This document shows positions 8,832 to 17,256 of a stretch of DNA of 64,000 nucleotides, in pieces. Origin of the DNA: Nocardia albiluteola. GTDB taxonomy: Bacteria > Actinomycetota > Actinomycetes > Mycobacteriales > Mycobacteriaceae. The stretch is taken from the NCBI RefSeq assembly GCF_018860155.1, contig NZ_JAHKNI010000003.1, forward strand, positions 496,001-560,000. The letters run 5' to 3'. Both the position numbers and the translations under genes were made by a program. Under the pieces are notes generated by a model. It searched no databases. It was not told the DNA's origin and saw nothing but the letters and a program-made list of their open reading frames with translations. Within the stretch, counting starts at the first letter, position 1; the number at the start of each line of letters is the position of its first letter.

Positions 8832-8918
8832 CCAAATACCTAAGCATGCCCGATTCCCGGATCTCGCAGTCTCCGTAGCGTTCTGATCAGCAAGAACGCA
8901 CCGAACAAGGAGAACGAC

Positions 8919-9281
8919 ATGACCGAGCACGACAACCTCGTCACCGAGTACCTGCAGACCTGGAACGAGACGGACGCTGTTGTCCGCCGCGCCGCGATCG
9001 ACGAGCTGTGGGCGGCGGACTGCACCTACACCGACCCGATCGGGGTCGCCGAGGGCCGCGACGCGATCGACGCGACCATCGCCGCGGTGCAGGGCCAGTT
9101 CGCCGGGCTGGAGTTCAGCCTCGGTGGTCCGGTCGATGCCCACCACAACATCGTCCGCTTCACCTGGAACCTCGGCCCGGCGGGCGGCGAGGCCCTGGTC
9201 GTCGGCTTCGACGTAGCGGTGCTGGACGAGCACGGCCAGATCAGCAAGGTGCACGGCTTCCTCGACAAGGTCCCCGCCTGA
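8919..9281 (+). CDS. NTF2-like / SnoaL-fold small protein
   Basis: 120-residue protein of the nuclear-transport-factor-2 superfamily. The family layout is visible: an N-terminal helix (LVTEYLQTWNETDAVVRRAA), IDELWAADCTYTDPIGVAEG, then GRDAIDATIAAVQ and a C-terminal beta sheet ending KVHGFLDKVPA. Such proteins are small-molecule isomerases, hydrolases or binding proteins. AAGGAGA lies 6 bases before the ATG. The exporter gene starts 83 bases downstream, separated by a strong hairpin. Divergent from the LAL regulator. Confidence 0.88.
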   Translation: MTEHDNLVTEYLQTWNETDAVVRRAAIDELWAADCTYTDPIGVAEGRDAIDATIAAVQGQFAGLEFSLGGPVDAHHNIVRFTWNLGPAGGEALVVGFDVAVLDEHGQISKVHGFLDKVPA

Positions 9282-9295
9282 CGGTCGACCCCATG

Positions 9296-9330
9296 GACCG
9301 GCCCCGGCCGTTACGGCCGGGGCGGCGGTC
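9296..9330 (+). terminator. Strong hairpin between the NTF2-like gene and the exporter gene
   Basis: GCCCCGGCCG (9301-9310) and CGGCCGGGGC (9314-9323) pair perfectly around a 3-base loop. Outer GACCG (9296-9300) and CGGTC (9326-9330) extend the stem past a 2-base bulge. There is no U-run, as is common in actinobacteria. Its position between two co-directional genes suggests partial termination that would lower exporter expression relative to the NTF2-like protein. Confidence 0.7.
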
Positions 9331-9364
9331 CGATCTCATTCAGCACGAGAGGAACACAGCAGAC

Positions 9365-10804
9365 ATGAGCACCACCGTCGCCCCCACCGCGGGGCCGCAG
9401 GAGCGGGAGGTCGGCCGCCCGTCGTGGGCTGCCTTGGCCGTCCTGCTCGCCGGGATCTTCATCACCACCCTCGACTTCTTCATCGTCAACGTCGCGCTGC
9501 CCGCCACCCAGGCCGACCTGCACGCCAGCTCGTCGCAGATCCAATTCATCGTGGCCGGATACGGATTGGCGCTGGCCGCCGGACTGATCACGGCGGGACG
9601 ACTCGGCGACCTCTACGGCCGTCGCCGACTGTTCGGCGCCGGAATGGCGTTGTTCACCCTCGCGTCGCTGGCCTGTGGCATTGCGCCCAACGCCGGAATC
9701 CTGGTCGGCGCCCGAGTTGTGCAGGGGCTCGCGGCGGCACTGCTGATGCCGCAGGTGCTCGCCATCATCAACACTGTGTACACCGGCGAGCTACAGGCCA
9801 AGGCCTTCAATGCCTTCGGGCTGGCGATCGGGTTCGGTGGCGTGTTCGGGCAGCTGATCGGCGGTGTGCTGATCGACGCCGACATCGCCGGGATGGGTTG
9901 GCGATCCATCTTCTTGATCAACGTGCCGGTCGGCGCGGTCGCGGTGCTGCTGACGCCGCGTCTGATCCCGGAGTCGAAGGCCGCGGCCGGCGCCCGGCTC
10001 GACCTGGTGGGCACCGTGCTGGTGGCATTGGGCCTGGTCGCGATCGTGCTGCCGCTGGTGCAGGGGAGACAGCAGGGTTGGCCCGAGTGGACCTGGCTCT
10101 GCCTGGCCGCGGCCGTGCCACTGCTCGGCGGATTCATCTACTCCCAGCACCGGCTCGGTGTCCGCGGCGGCTCGCCGCTGATCCAGCTGAGCCTGTTCCG
10201 TCAGCGGGCATTCAGCGCGGGGATGGCCACCAGCCTGGTCTACTCGATGATGATGGCCTCGTTCTTCCTGGTCCTCGCCCTGTATCTGCAGAATGGTCGC
10301 GGACTGACAGCGCTGAACTCCGGCCTCATCTTTCTGCCGCTGGGCATCGGCTACTTCGTCGCTTCGGCCACGTCGGGCAAGGTCGCTCAACTGCTGGGAC
10401 GTCAGGTGCTCGCTCTCGGCGCCGCGGTTGTCGCCCTCGGCTACGCCCTGCTCGCGGTGACCGCAGACGAGATCGGCGCCCACGGCAGCGTCGGCTGGCT
10501 GATCCCTGGTCTGCTGATCTCCGGCGCGGGTATGGGCTTCGTGATGGCCCCGCTGCCCGCGATCGTGCTGGCCGGCGTGGAGCCAGAGGCGGCGGCCGCG
10601 GCCTCCGGGGTGCTGTCCACCTCGCAGCAGGCGGGCGGTGCGATCGGTGTCGCGATCATCGGAGTCGTCTTCTACAACGCCCTCGACGCCCACCGGGCCG
10701 CAGGTGGTTTTCCGCACGCCTTCGGCCTCGGCCTCGAGCTGCTGATCGGCCTCGGAGTCCTGGTCGTCGCCCTGGTCCAGCTGCTACCGAGAACCGCCGA
10801 ATGA
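9365..10804 (+). CDS. DHA2-family MFS multidrug exporter (EmrB/QacA type, 14 TMS)
   Basis: 479-residue integral membrane protein. The first helix carries the family signature (GIFITTLDFFIVNVALP), followed by the loop 2-3 motif GRLGDLYGRRRLF and the motif C-like helix region (GFGGVFGQLIGGVLIDADIA). Hydrophobicity suggests about 14 membrane segments, the DHA2 count for proton-driven drug export. ATG at 9365, with GAGAGGAAC upstream. It lies downstream of the NTF2-like gene and divergent from the LAL regulator, which may control export of a toxic compound. Confidence 0.9.
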   Translation: MSTTVAPTAGPQEREVGRPSWAALAVLLAGIFITTLDFFIVNVALPATQADLHASSSQIQFIVAGYGLALAAGLITAGRLGDLYGRRRLFGAGMALFTLASLACGIAPNAGILVGARVVQGLAAALLMPQVLAIINTVYTGELQAKAFNAFGLAIGFGGVFGQLIGGVLIDADIAGMGWRSIFLINVPVGAVAVLLTPRLIPESKAAAGARLDLVGTVLVALGLVAIVLPLVQGRQQGWPEWTWLCLAAAVPLLGGFIYSQHRLGVRGGSPLIQLSLFRQRAFSAGMATSLVYSMMMASFFLVLALYLQNGRGLTALNSGLIFLPLGIGYFVASATSGKVAQLLGRQVLALGAAVVALGYALLAVTADEIGAHGSVGWLIPGLLISGAGMGFVMAPLPAIVLAGVEPEAAAAASGVLSTSQQAGGAIGVAIIGVVFYNALDAHRAAGGFPHAFGLGLELLIGLGVLVVALVQLLPRTAE

Positions 10805-10979
10805 CAGAGTCCCCAGATCGGGAACTTCGCGAAGCGACCAGCCGGACAGTCTCGGCTCGGTCGCTTCGTCGTACTTCGCCGGCATGGTGCGGCGTCGAGG
10901 TGGCAGGCGCAGTGGAGGGGGGCGGCTGTCGGTCTTCGCCGACCCGCAGCGAGTGCTGTGGGCCGTGCGGGGCTCCCGA

Positions 10980-11825
10980 TCAGTGACTGCGGTGGGCGGT
11001 CTCCGGGCCGACGACACGCAGGAGTTCGAGAGCTTCGACGGAGGTGGATCCGGGCGGCGGTGTGAAGAGGCGAAGGCGCTGGTCGGTGGCTTGCGTCTGC
11101 AGCATCTCGAAGTCGAATTCGACGGTCCCGACGGCAGGATGCACGACGCGCACGTGGTGGTTGCGGCGCCTGGCAACCTCATGCTGGTGCCAGATGGCGG
11201 TGAACTCCTCGCTGGCCGCCTCGAGCCGCTCGATCAGCGCGGTCGCGGGGCGATCGTAGCCGCGATGTGTCGCGGCGGCACGCAGGTCCGCGACACGCAC
11301 GCGGCTCAGGTGGTCGTGGTCCTGTGCGGGGTACGCCTCGCGTACGTGTGGGTCGGTGAACCAGCGCCACACGATATTGCGGTCCTGCTCGTCGATGTTG
11401 CAGACGCACCCGAACAGCGCCTCTGCAAGGGCGTTCTGTGCGAGCAGATCACCGAGGTCGGTGATGATCTGGGCCGGGGTATTGCCCAGCCGGTCGAGCA
11501 GGTAGAGCAGCGCGGGGCGGACTTGATATCCGGCGCGCGGTCCTTCAGGCGGGCGGTGGCCTGCCAGCAGGTAAAGGTGATCTCGTTCGTCCTCGGTCAA
11601 CCGCAGCGCTCGCGCGAGCGCGGCCAGGAGCTGGGTCGAGGGCTGGGAGCTACGCGCCTGCTCGAGCCGGATCACGTAGTCCGCCGATACTCCGGCCAGC
11701 TGGGCCAGCTCCTCGCGGCGCAGGCCCGGTGTGCGGCGCCGCGGCCCGGCGGCGAGGCCGACCTGCTCAGGCTGGAGCCGCTCGCGGGAACGGCGGAGGA
11801 AGTCCGCCAGTTTGGCCCTGTCCAT
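10980..11825 (-). CDS. XRE-type HTH regulator with MmyB-like ligand domain
   Basis: 281-residue regulator. Residues about 10-85 are an XRE HTH with the signature RTPGLRREELAQLAGVS, and the remainder is the MmyB-like (PAS-related) ligand-binding domain common in actinobacteria (ITDLGDLLAQNALAEALFG; RNIVWRWFTDPHVREAYP; TVEFDFEMLQT). Two ATGs lie two codons apart (11831 and 11825). GGAGG is directly against the first but 7 bases from the second, so 11825 is preferred. It diverges from the alpha/beta hydrolase at 11968; genes of this family usually control the neighbouring oxidoreductase or hydrolase. Confidence 0.88.
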   Translation of the reverse strand: MDRAKLADFLRRSRERLQPEQVGLAAGPRRRTPGLRREELAQLAGVSADYVIRLEQARSSQPSTQLLAALARALRLTEDERDHLYLLAGHRPPEGPRAGYQVRPALLYLLDRLGNTPAQIITDLGDLLAQNALAEALFGCVCNIDEQDRNIVWRWFTDPHVREAYPAQDHDHLSRVRVADLRAAATHRGYDRPATALIERLEAASEEFTAIWHQHEVARRRNHHVRVVHPAVGTVEFDFEMLQTQATDQRLRLFTPPPGSTSVEALELLRVVGPETAHRSH

Positions 11826-11967
11826 TGTCATTCCTCCATCTACAGCGCACCGGGCGGTTCGCGGCGCGTCGACTGAGAGTGCCGATCCTAGGGAATCCGC
11901 TCCTCTGCTCATCGCCATCGGATCCTGGCAACGTCTGTGACTATCAGTTCTACGAAGGGAGACAGTC

Positions 11968-12738
11968 ATGCGGGAGATCACAGTGGGTGCCGCGCGGGTG
12001 CCGTACCGCGTGCTGGGCGCGGGCCGACCGCTGGTCCTGGTACATGGGGGCAGCCGAGGCTCGCAGGGCTGGGATCGCGTGGCCGAGACGTTCACGGAAA
12101 CCAGAACGATAGTGCTGCCGGATCTTTCGGGCAGCGATGCGGCGCGCGACGACGGGGGCGCACTGACCGTCGAGTTGCTCGCCGAGCAGGTCGCCGCCGT
12201 GATTTCCGATCTCGGGCAGGGGCCCGCCGACGTGGTCGGGCATTCCATGGGCGGCGCGGTGGTCGCCAGGCTCGCTGCAGTCCGGCCCGACTTGGTCCGC
12301 CGCCTGGTGCTGGTCTCGGGATGGACCGGGCAGGGTGACGAATACATCCGCCAGGCGTTGTCCCTCTGGCGCGATCTCGCCGATGACGCGGCGGCTTTCG
12401 CCCGATACACGATGCTGATCGCCTTCAGTCGTGCGTATCTGGAATCGCTCGACCCGGCGGCCGTGGCAGAGCTCGCAACGTCCTACCGGCCCGAGCCCGG
12501 CAGGCTCCGGCAGATCGATCTCGCCCTGCAGCTGGACGTCCGCGACCTGCTGCCGCAGATCCAGGCACCAGCACTGGTGATCGGGTGCCGTCGCGACGTA
12601 CTGGTCTCCGCGGAGTATTCCCGCGAGCTGACGGCCGTTATCCCGGGTGCTACATATGCGGAAATCGACGGCGGGCACATCGTGATGGCCGAGCGGCCGA
12701 CCGAGTTCGCGAAGCTCCTGCGCGACTTCATCGACTGA
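11968..12738 (+). CDS. Alpha/beta hydrolase
   Basis: 256-residue soluble hydrolase. The oxyanion-hole segment LVLVHGGS is near 22-29 and the nucleophile elbow GHSMGG places the catalytic serine at 93. RRDVLVS (near 200-205) supplies the acid, and GGHIVMAERP gives the histidine at 237. AAGGGAG precedes the ATG. The bicupin gene follows 135 bases downstream on the same strand, and the MmyB-type regulator is divergent. Substrate unknown. Confidence 0.9.
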   Translation: MREITVGAARVPYRVLGAGRPLVLVHGGSRGSQGWDRVAETFTETRTIVLPDLSGSDAARDDGGALTVELLAEQVAAVISDLGQGPADVVGHSMGGAVVARLAAVRPDLVRRLVLVSGWTGQGDEYIRQALSLWRDLADDAAAFARYTMLIAFSRAYLESLDPAAVAELATSYRPEPGRLRQIDLALQLDVRDLLPQIQAPALVIGCRRDVLVSAEYSRELTAVIPGATYAEIDGGHIVMAERPTEFAKLLRDFID

Positions 12739-12873
12739 GCGTTGCTGTCCGTAGGTCCTTCCGCGGGTCGGCCTCTCGAGTGTCTTGACCGAGTTCACAG
12801 CTCGCGCTGCTCGACAGCCATACCGTCCGCTGAACATCGAACAACACAGAAATTGCGAAGGAAGCCCGAAAGC

Positions 12874-13629
12874 ATGCGTATATACCGCGCACCGCACACC
12901 AGCGTGTCTGCATCATCCGAGTGGATCACTGGTGACGCCCGCATCGAAGAACTCGCCGCCCCCGCCGCGCCGTCACGGACGCAGGTCGACAGCGTTCACT
13001 TCGCGCCGGGTGCCCGCACACGCTGGCACCGTCACCCGGTCGGGCAGGTGCTCGTAGTGACCGACGGCACGGGGCTCGTGCAGCGCCGCGGAGGACAGGT
13101 CGAGACCATCTGCGCCGGTGACACCGTACGGATCGAGCCCGGCGAGTGGCATTGGCACGGTGCAACACCCGACAGCGCGATGACCCATGTGGCCGTAGAA
13201 GAGCTGCCGGCGGATGGGCGGACGGCGGAGTTCGCTCAGGTCGTGACGGACGCCGAATACGGCGATGAAGGTGCAGAACAGGCCGAACCGACACCCCGAA
13301 CGAGCCGTGTGATCGTCATGGATCAGAAGCTGCCCGCGGTCTTGGCCACCGAGCGCGTCGAGATTCGGCGGATCACTATCGCTCCCGGGCACGCAGCAGG
13401 GCTGCATATCCACAACGGGCCGGTCTTCGGCAACATCGAGTCGGGTTCGGCGATCTACCAGATCGAGGGTGAGCCCGAGACCAGGCTCGAGGCCGGCGAC
13501 GTGTTCTACGAGCCCGAGGGTATGCGCATCGCACGCTTCGACGCCCAAGCGGATGGCGTCACGTTCCTCGGGTACTTCCCGCTCGCCGATGGCGTGAACG
13601 CCGAACTGGTCTTCCCCGAAGTCCGATAG
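12874..13629 (+). CDS. Bicupin protein ((R)-mandelonitrile-lyase-like cupin plus second cupin)
   Basis: 251 residues with two cupin barrels. The first has metal ligands in HRHPVGQVL (His52, His54, Gln58) and WHWHGA (His95), a pattern shared with manganese cupins of the (R)-mandelonitrile lyase type and with gamma-carboxymuconolactone-decarboxylase-associated cupins. The second (about 165-245, GLHIHNGPVFGNIESG... GDVFYEPEG) keeps only part of a metal site. AAGGAAG precedes the ATG at 12874. The exact reaction cannot be stated from sequence. Confidence 0.82.
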   Translation: MRIYRAPHTSVSASSEWITGDARIEELAAPAAPSRTQVDSVHFAPGARTRWHRHPVGQVLVVTDGTGLVQRRGGQVETICAGDTVRIEPGEWHWHGATPDSAMTHVAVEELPADGRTAEFAQVVTDAEYGDEGAEQAEPTPRTSRVIVMDQKLPAVLATERVEIRRITIAPGHAAGLHIHNGPVFGNIESGSAIYQIEGEPETRLEAGDVFYEPEGMRIARFDAQADGVTFLGYFPLADGVNAELVFPEVR

Positions 13630-13660
13630 CCCACTCCGCGAGGTGCTTGTCGTGAGTGGG
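13630..13660 (+). terminator. Possible terminator hairpin after the bicupin gene
   Basis: CCCACTC (13630-13636) and GAGTGGG (13654-13660) are perfectly complementary across a 17-base loop, starting just after the stop codon. It has no U-run. It could separate the bicupin transcript from the convergent TetR gene. Confidence 0.4.
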
Positions 13661-13835
13661 GAGTCGGGAGGCCAGATGTGGGCCGATCGATCCGCGTCGA
13701 TGGCCCGCCCACCGGTGGATTCAGCCGGGGCCGTGTGAGCCAGCGAAGGGTTGGATGCTCGAGCTGGCCGCGTGTCGGCCGAGCACCTCACCGGGCCCGG
13801 CGCCACGTCCGAGGGGTGATCGCGGGAACCGGGGA

Positions 13836-14411
13836 TCACAGCAATCGGTCGACGAGCCTGTCGATGTAGTCCGCGGTGAGCGGGCCCATGTTGAATAAGA
13901 CGCGGATGTACATCGGGGCCAGGATGTGATCCAGCACGTCGAACGCGTCGGGTGCGTGCTCGCCGCGGTCGTGTGCGCGATCGAGCATGGACTGCAGTTG
14001 CCGCATGCGTTCGGCGCGGAGGTTGTCACCGGCCCGCATGCCCTGCTGACCGTTGCTCGACAGGGCGACGGCCAGGTGTAGCACCGCCGGGCCGTCGGGT
14101 CCGGTGATCTCACGGGCCACTTGGGCCGCGTAAGTGCGCAGGTCGCCGTCCAGGCTCCCGGTGTCAGGCATCGGTGACACCGCGTTGAGGCGGGTGAGCG
14201 CCACCTCGGTGAGCAGGCTTTCCAGATTGCCCCACCGGCGGTAGATGCTGCTGTCGGCTATGCCCGCGCGGGCTGCGACCTCGCCGACGGTGAAGTTGCC
14301 GTAGCCGCGTTCGCTGATCAGGTCGGTGACGGCCCGGTGGACCGCCGCGCCGACGCGGGCGGCGCGCCCGCCGGGCCGTCGGACTGGCTGTCGCTCGTTC
14401 ACGCCACACAC
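13836..14411 (-). CDS. TetR family regulator
   Basis: 191 residues (or 188 if the GTG at 14402 is used). HTH at about 15-65: ISERGYGNFTVGEVAARAGI followed by ADSSIYRRWGNLESLL. The C-terminal domain is helical and resembles TetR_C proteins of the oxidoreductase-linked group. It diverges from the FAD monooxygenase gene; two palindromes in the shared 143-base gap, both containing TAACGCAGT, are likely operators, so it should repress the monooxygenase and itself. Confidence 0.88.
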   Translation of the reverse strand: MCGVNERQPVRRPGGRAARVGAAVHRAVTDLISERGYGNFTVGEVAARAGIADSSIYRRWGNLESLLTEVALTRLNAVSPMPDTGSLDGDLRTYAAQVAREITGPDGPAVLHLAVALSSNGQQGMRAGDNLRAERMRQLQSMLDRAHDRGEHAPDAFDVLDHILAPMYIRVLFNMGPLTADYIDRLVDRLL

Positions 14412-14414
14412 CTT

Positions 14415-14435
14415 AACGCAGTTGGTACTTGCGTT
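14415..14435. promoter_or_regulatory. Candidate TetR operator, proximal copy
   Basis: AACGCA (14415-14420) and TGCGTT (14430-14435) form a perfect inverted repeat with a 9-base centre, immediately next to the TetR start codon. It shares the half-site TAACGCAGT with the second palindrome at 14461-14485. Confidence 0.55.
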
Positions 14436-14460
14436 TGTGCGGCAACACCTTTACAGTCCT

Positions 14461-14485
14461 CTAACGCAGTCAAAGACTGCTTTAG
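14461..14485. promoter_or_regulatory. Candidate TetR operator, distal copy
   Basis: Arms CTAACGCAGTC (14461-14471) and GACTGCTTTAG (14475-14485) around AAA match at 10 of 11 positions, with a perfect core GCAGTC-AAA-GACTGC. It lies about 70 bases upstream of the FAD monooxygenase start, where a repressor would block transcription. Confidence 0.65.
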
Positions 14486-14554
14486 CGCGCCAGGGCGGAA
14501 ACGCTATCCGCGTCAGCCTTGGCCAGCGCAACCAACGATTGAGAGGAATTCCCT

Positions 14555-16147
14555 TTGGCTCCATCGGAAGAGTCCGTAGGTAGTCGATCAAGCGGGGCCG
14601 CCGACTACTCCGTGGTGATTGCCGGAGGTGGCCCAGTGGGCCTGATGTTGGCATGCGAGCTGGGGTTGGCCGGCATCGACGTGCTGGTGATCGAGCGGCT
14701 CACGAGTATCGACCCGACGATGAAAGCCGGGTACGTGAACTTAGCGACGGCTCAAGCCTTTTACCGGCGTGGCATGTTGCCGCAACTGCAGGAGCGGCAC
14801 GACGCCGCAGTGGAGCGGACGCAGAAGTTTCTGGCGTCCAAGGGAATCGAGAACGCTGTCGGCGGCGGTCCGGTAGGAGCTCACTTCGCGGGTATTGTGC
14901 TCGACACCAGTCTGGTTGATTTCACTGGTCCGATGTTCACGCATGCCGGACCGGCGGCGGGCGTGATCCTGGTGTCGCAGCAGGAGATCGAGGCGCTGCT
15001 GAATGAGCGTGCGGCCGACCTCGGCGTCACGGTGTTGCGCGGCGCCGAAGTCACCGGATTCACCGCCGACGGTGACGGTGTCACAGTCGGATTGGGCGAC
15101 GGGCGCACGGTTCGAGGCGAATGGCTGGTGGGCGCCGACGGCGGGCGCAGTGTCGTGCGCAAGCTCGCCGGATTCGAATTCCCCGGTGTAGACCCGGAAG
15201 TCACGGCGCGCCAGTTCGTTGTCGACATGATCGGTCACGAGAAACTGCGAGCGGGGTGGAATCGCACCGATGGCGGCGTTTATCTGCACGGGCCATACCC
15301 GGGGCGGGTGGTCACCGTCGAGTTCGACGGTCCACCGGAAGATCGTGAAGCACCCATCACGCCGGCGGAGTTGGAGGCGACGCTACGGAAGGTGGCAGGT
15401 GTCGACGTCGAAGTCACCGCGATCCACTCGGCTACTCGCTTCACCGACCACACGCGACAGGCGAACACGTATCGACTGGGTCGGGTGCTGCTGGCCGGCG
15501 ATGCGGCACACGTGCATTCGCCATTGGGCGGGCAAGGGCAGAACCTCGGCATCGGTGACGCGGTGAACCTGGGTTGGAAACTCGCCGCCGTTGTGAAGGG
15601 TACGGCGCCAGAGGATTTGCTCGACACCTACACCGCCGAGCGGCATCCGGTCGGCAAGTGGGTGTTGGAGTGGACGCGCGCACAAGTCGCCGCCATGCGA
15701 ACCGATGCGCGCAGCCTGGCACTGCGCAACGTGCTCAGCGACCTTATCTCCACGCCCGACGGCGCGACCTATGTGCTGACCAAGCTATCCGGCGTACTGC
15801 ACCGGTACGAGTCCGGGGACCACGACCTGGTCGGAGCGCCCGCCCCGGACATCGAGTTGGCCGACGGCACACGGGTTGGCGACCATTGCGCGGACGGACG
15901 TGCGCTGCTAGTGGATCTGGCCGATAACGCGACAGTGCGGGATGCAGTCGATGGCTGGGCAGCTCGGGTACGGGTGGTGTCGATCAAACCCGCGCAGCAG
16001 GTGGCGTGGTCCGCGCTGCTCGTCCGGCCCGACGGGTACGTCGCTTGGGCCGCCGACGAGAACCCGGATATGTCCGCCCTGTCGGTCGCCCTGCACCGGT
16101 GGTTCGGTGGGCCGACTCGTCGAGATTCTTCACCGCAGCCTCACTGA
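14555..16147 (+). CDS. FAD-dependent aromatic monooxygenase (PHBH-fold, class A)
   Basis: 530-residue flavoprotein hydroxylase. The FAD-binding GGGPVG motif (24-29, followed by LMLACELGLAGIDVLVIER), the DG motif (GADGGRSVVRK, about 194-204) and the GD motif (LLAGDAAHVHSPLGGQG, about 311-327) are all intact. The length and a C-terminal thioredoxin-like region (DGRALLVDLAD...RPDGYVAWAAD) fit the PheA/TfdB/rifampicin-monooxygenase group. It starts with TTG at 14555, with AGAGGAA 7 bases upstream. The divergent TetR gene and paired palindromes suggest substrate-induced expression. The substrate, an antibiotic or a phenolic compound, cannot be fixed. Confidence 0.9.
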   Translation: MAPSEESVGSRSSGAADYSVVIAGGGPVGLMLACELGLAGIDVLVIERLTSIDPTMKAGYVNLATAQAFYRRGMLPQLQERHDAAVERTQKFLASKGIENAVGGGPVGAHFAGIVLDTSLVDFTGPMFTHAGPAAGVILVSQQEIEALLNERAADLGVTVLRGAEVTGFTADGDGVTVGLGDGRTVRGEWLVGADGGRSVVRKLAGFEFPGVDPEVTARQFVVDMIGHEKLRAGWNRTDGGVYLHGPYPGRVVTVEFDGPPEDREAPITPAELEATLRKVAGVDVEVTAIHSATRFTDHTRQANTYRLGRVLLAGDAAHVHSPLGGQGQNLGIGDAVNLGWKLAAVVKGTAPEDLLDTYTAERHPVGKWVLEWTRAQVAAMRTDARSLALRNVLSDLISTPDGATYVLTKLSGVLHRYESGDHDLVGAPAPDIELADGTRVGDHCADGRALLVDLADNATVRDAVDGWAARVRVVSIKPAQQVAWSALLVRPDGYVAWAADENPDMSALSVALHRWFGGPTRRDSSPQPH

Positions 16148-16521
16148 TCTGGAGCAACGACTCGCACCGAGCCACCCTTCGTCGTGTGCCCGTTGGCGAC
16201 GTTGTTCAAGGTCGGTTTCAATGTCGTTGAGCCTGACCAGTGCCCTCCGGCGGCAACGGTATCGCCAGGAAGACATATTCCACGATATGGGACGCTACGC
16301 GAGGCTGTGTGTGGGGCACTGCATTACAGGTACAACCATCAAGGCCCGCGGGCAGTGGAGAATCCCAGTTCAGACGGCGCGACACACGACAGAACGGATG
16401 AGAACCAACACAGTTCGACACGAACCGGTCGTAAGCATTGGTGTCCGCGGGCTGTGCGGTGGGTGGCGGTAACGTGGCAGGACGATGTAATCGGTGAGAG
16501 AACTTGTTGGGGTCAATTCTT
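16148..16521. other. Intergenic stretch with an integrase-tail remnant
   Basis: About 370 bases between the monooxygenase and the next TetR gene. Besides the leftward integrase-like segment at 16166-16258 no gene is seen. GC is somewhat lower than in the flanks between about 16250 and 16450. The promoter for the TetR gene at 16522 should be in the last 100 bases. Confidence 0.45.
16166..16258 (-). pseudogene. Remnant resembling the C-terminal tail of actinomycete integrases
   Basis: Read leftward, 31 codons give RRALVRLNDIETDLEQRRQ followed by RAHDEGWLG. The pattern of a charged coiled helix followed by EGWLG is one I associate with the extreme C-terminus of large actinobacterial tyrosine recombinases (normally EGWLGE-x-x-G). 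The frame has no start and no catalytic residues. Recognition is from memory of the family and a profile search is needed. Confidence 0.4.
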
Positions 16522-17112
16522 ATGGCAACGTCGGCGACGCCGTATCACCATGGTGATCTGCCCAATGCGCTGGTGCGGGCGGCTGTCGAGCTGCTCGAGG
16601 AGGGCGGCGCGGCGGAGTTGTCGCTGCGTGGGGCGGCCCGGCGCGCCGGGGTGTCCACCGCGGCGCCCTACCGGCATTTCGCGGATCGCGATGCGTTGCT
16701 GTCCGCCGTCGCTGCGGTGGGGTACCGCGATTTGGCGCAGCAGCTGGCCGCGGTGCACCCCCAGCCGGTGACGCCCGCGGGGCTCGCCGATGTCGCGATC
16801 GAATACGTGCGGTTCGCGCTGCGGCGGCCCGGCATGTTCCGGGTGATGTTCACCGAGTCCTGCGACACGAGCAGCACGGAGCGGGTTGCGGCGGTGGAGG
16901 CGATCCACGAGTATCTGGAATCCCTGGTGCGGGAGGCCTTTCCGGCCGCGGACCCGGAGCCGACCGCGACGGCGATGTGGGCGCTGGTGCACGGTCTGGC
17001 CTTCCTGCACCTGGACGGAAAGCTCGACGCCTCCTCCGACAAGGTCGTCGCCGATCAGGTGCGCGCGGCGATTTCGGCTATCCTCGCCGTCTCGAGGTCC
17101 GGCGGGCGCTGA
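16522..17112 (+). CDS. TetR family regulator with WHG-type C-terminal domain
   Basis: 196 residues. The opening PYHHGDLPNALVRAAVELLE and HTH (AARRAGVSTAAPYRHFADRD, about 40-59) are typical of the TetR subgroup whose C-terminal domain carries a WHG motif; here MWALVHGLAFLHLDGKL occupies that position. Start ATG at 16522; the Shine-Dalgarno is weak. The quinone-oxidoreductase gene starts 144 bases downstream on the same strand. Confidence 0.88.
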   Translation: MATSATPYHHGDLPNALVRAAVELLEEGGAAELSLRGAARRAGVSTAAPYRHFADRDALLSAVAAVGYRDLAQQLAAVHPQPVTPAGLADVAIEYVRFALRRPGMFRVMFTESCDTSSTERVAAVEAIHEYLESLVREAFPAADPEPTATAMWALVHGLAFLHLDGKLDASSDKVVADQVRAAISAILAVSRSGGR

Positions 17113-17211
17113 GGCCGAGCCGGACGGGTGGCGCCGTGTGGTGCGGACCATGCGGTGATCGGGTTCACCGAACGCGATCGACATCGGAATGTCAGCGGCC
17201 CTGATTCGGAG

Positions 17212-17231
17212 TAATGTTAGCGCTGTGTACA
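17212..17231 (+). promoter_or_regulatory. Promoter element shared with the Old Yellow Enzyme gene
   Basis: TAATGTTAGCG followed by TGTGTACA lies 26-45 bases before the quinone oxidoreductase start. The OYE promoter, read on its own strand, has TAATGTTAGCG in the same role (-10 region) and an ATGTGTACAC element downstream. The identity over the first 11 bases suggests a common regulator site. Confidence 0.45.
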
Positions 17232-17256
17232 TACTGTCGATCGACGAGGAGATGAC

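Noticed and set aside
16218..16421. 67-codon leftward open frame in the gap before the TetR gene at 16522
   Set aside because: Its residues have no protein-like pattern, while the neighbouring frame over 16166-16258 does.
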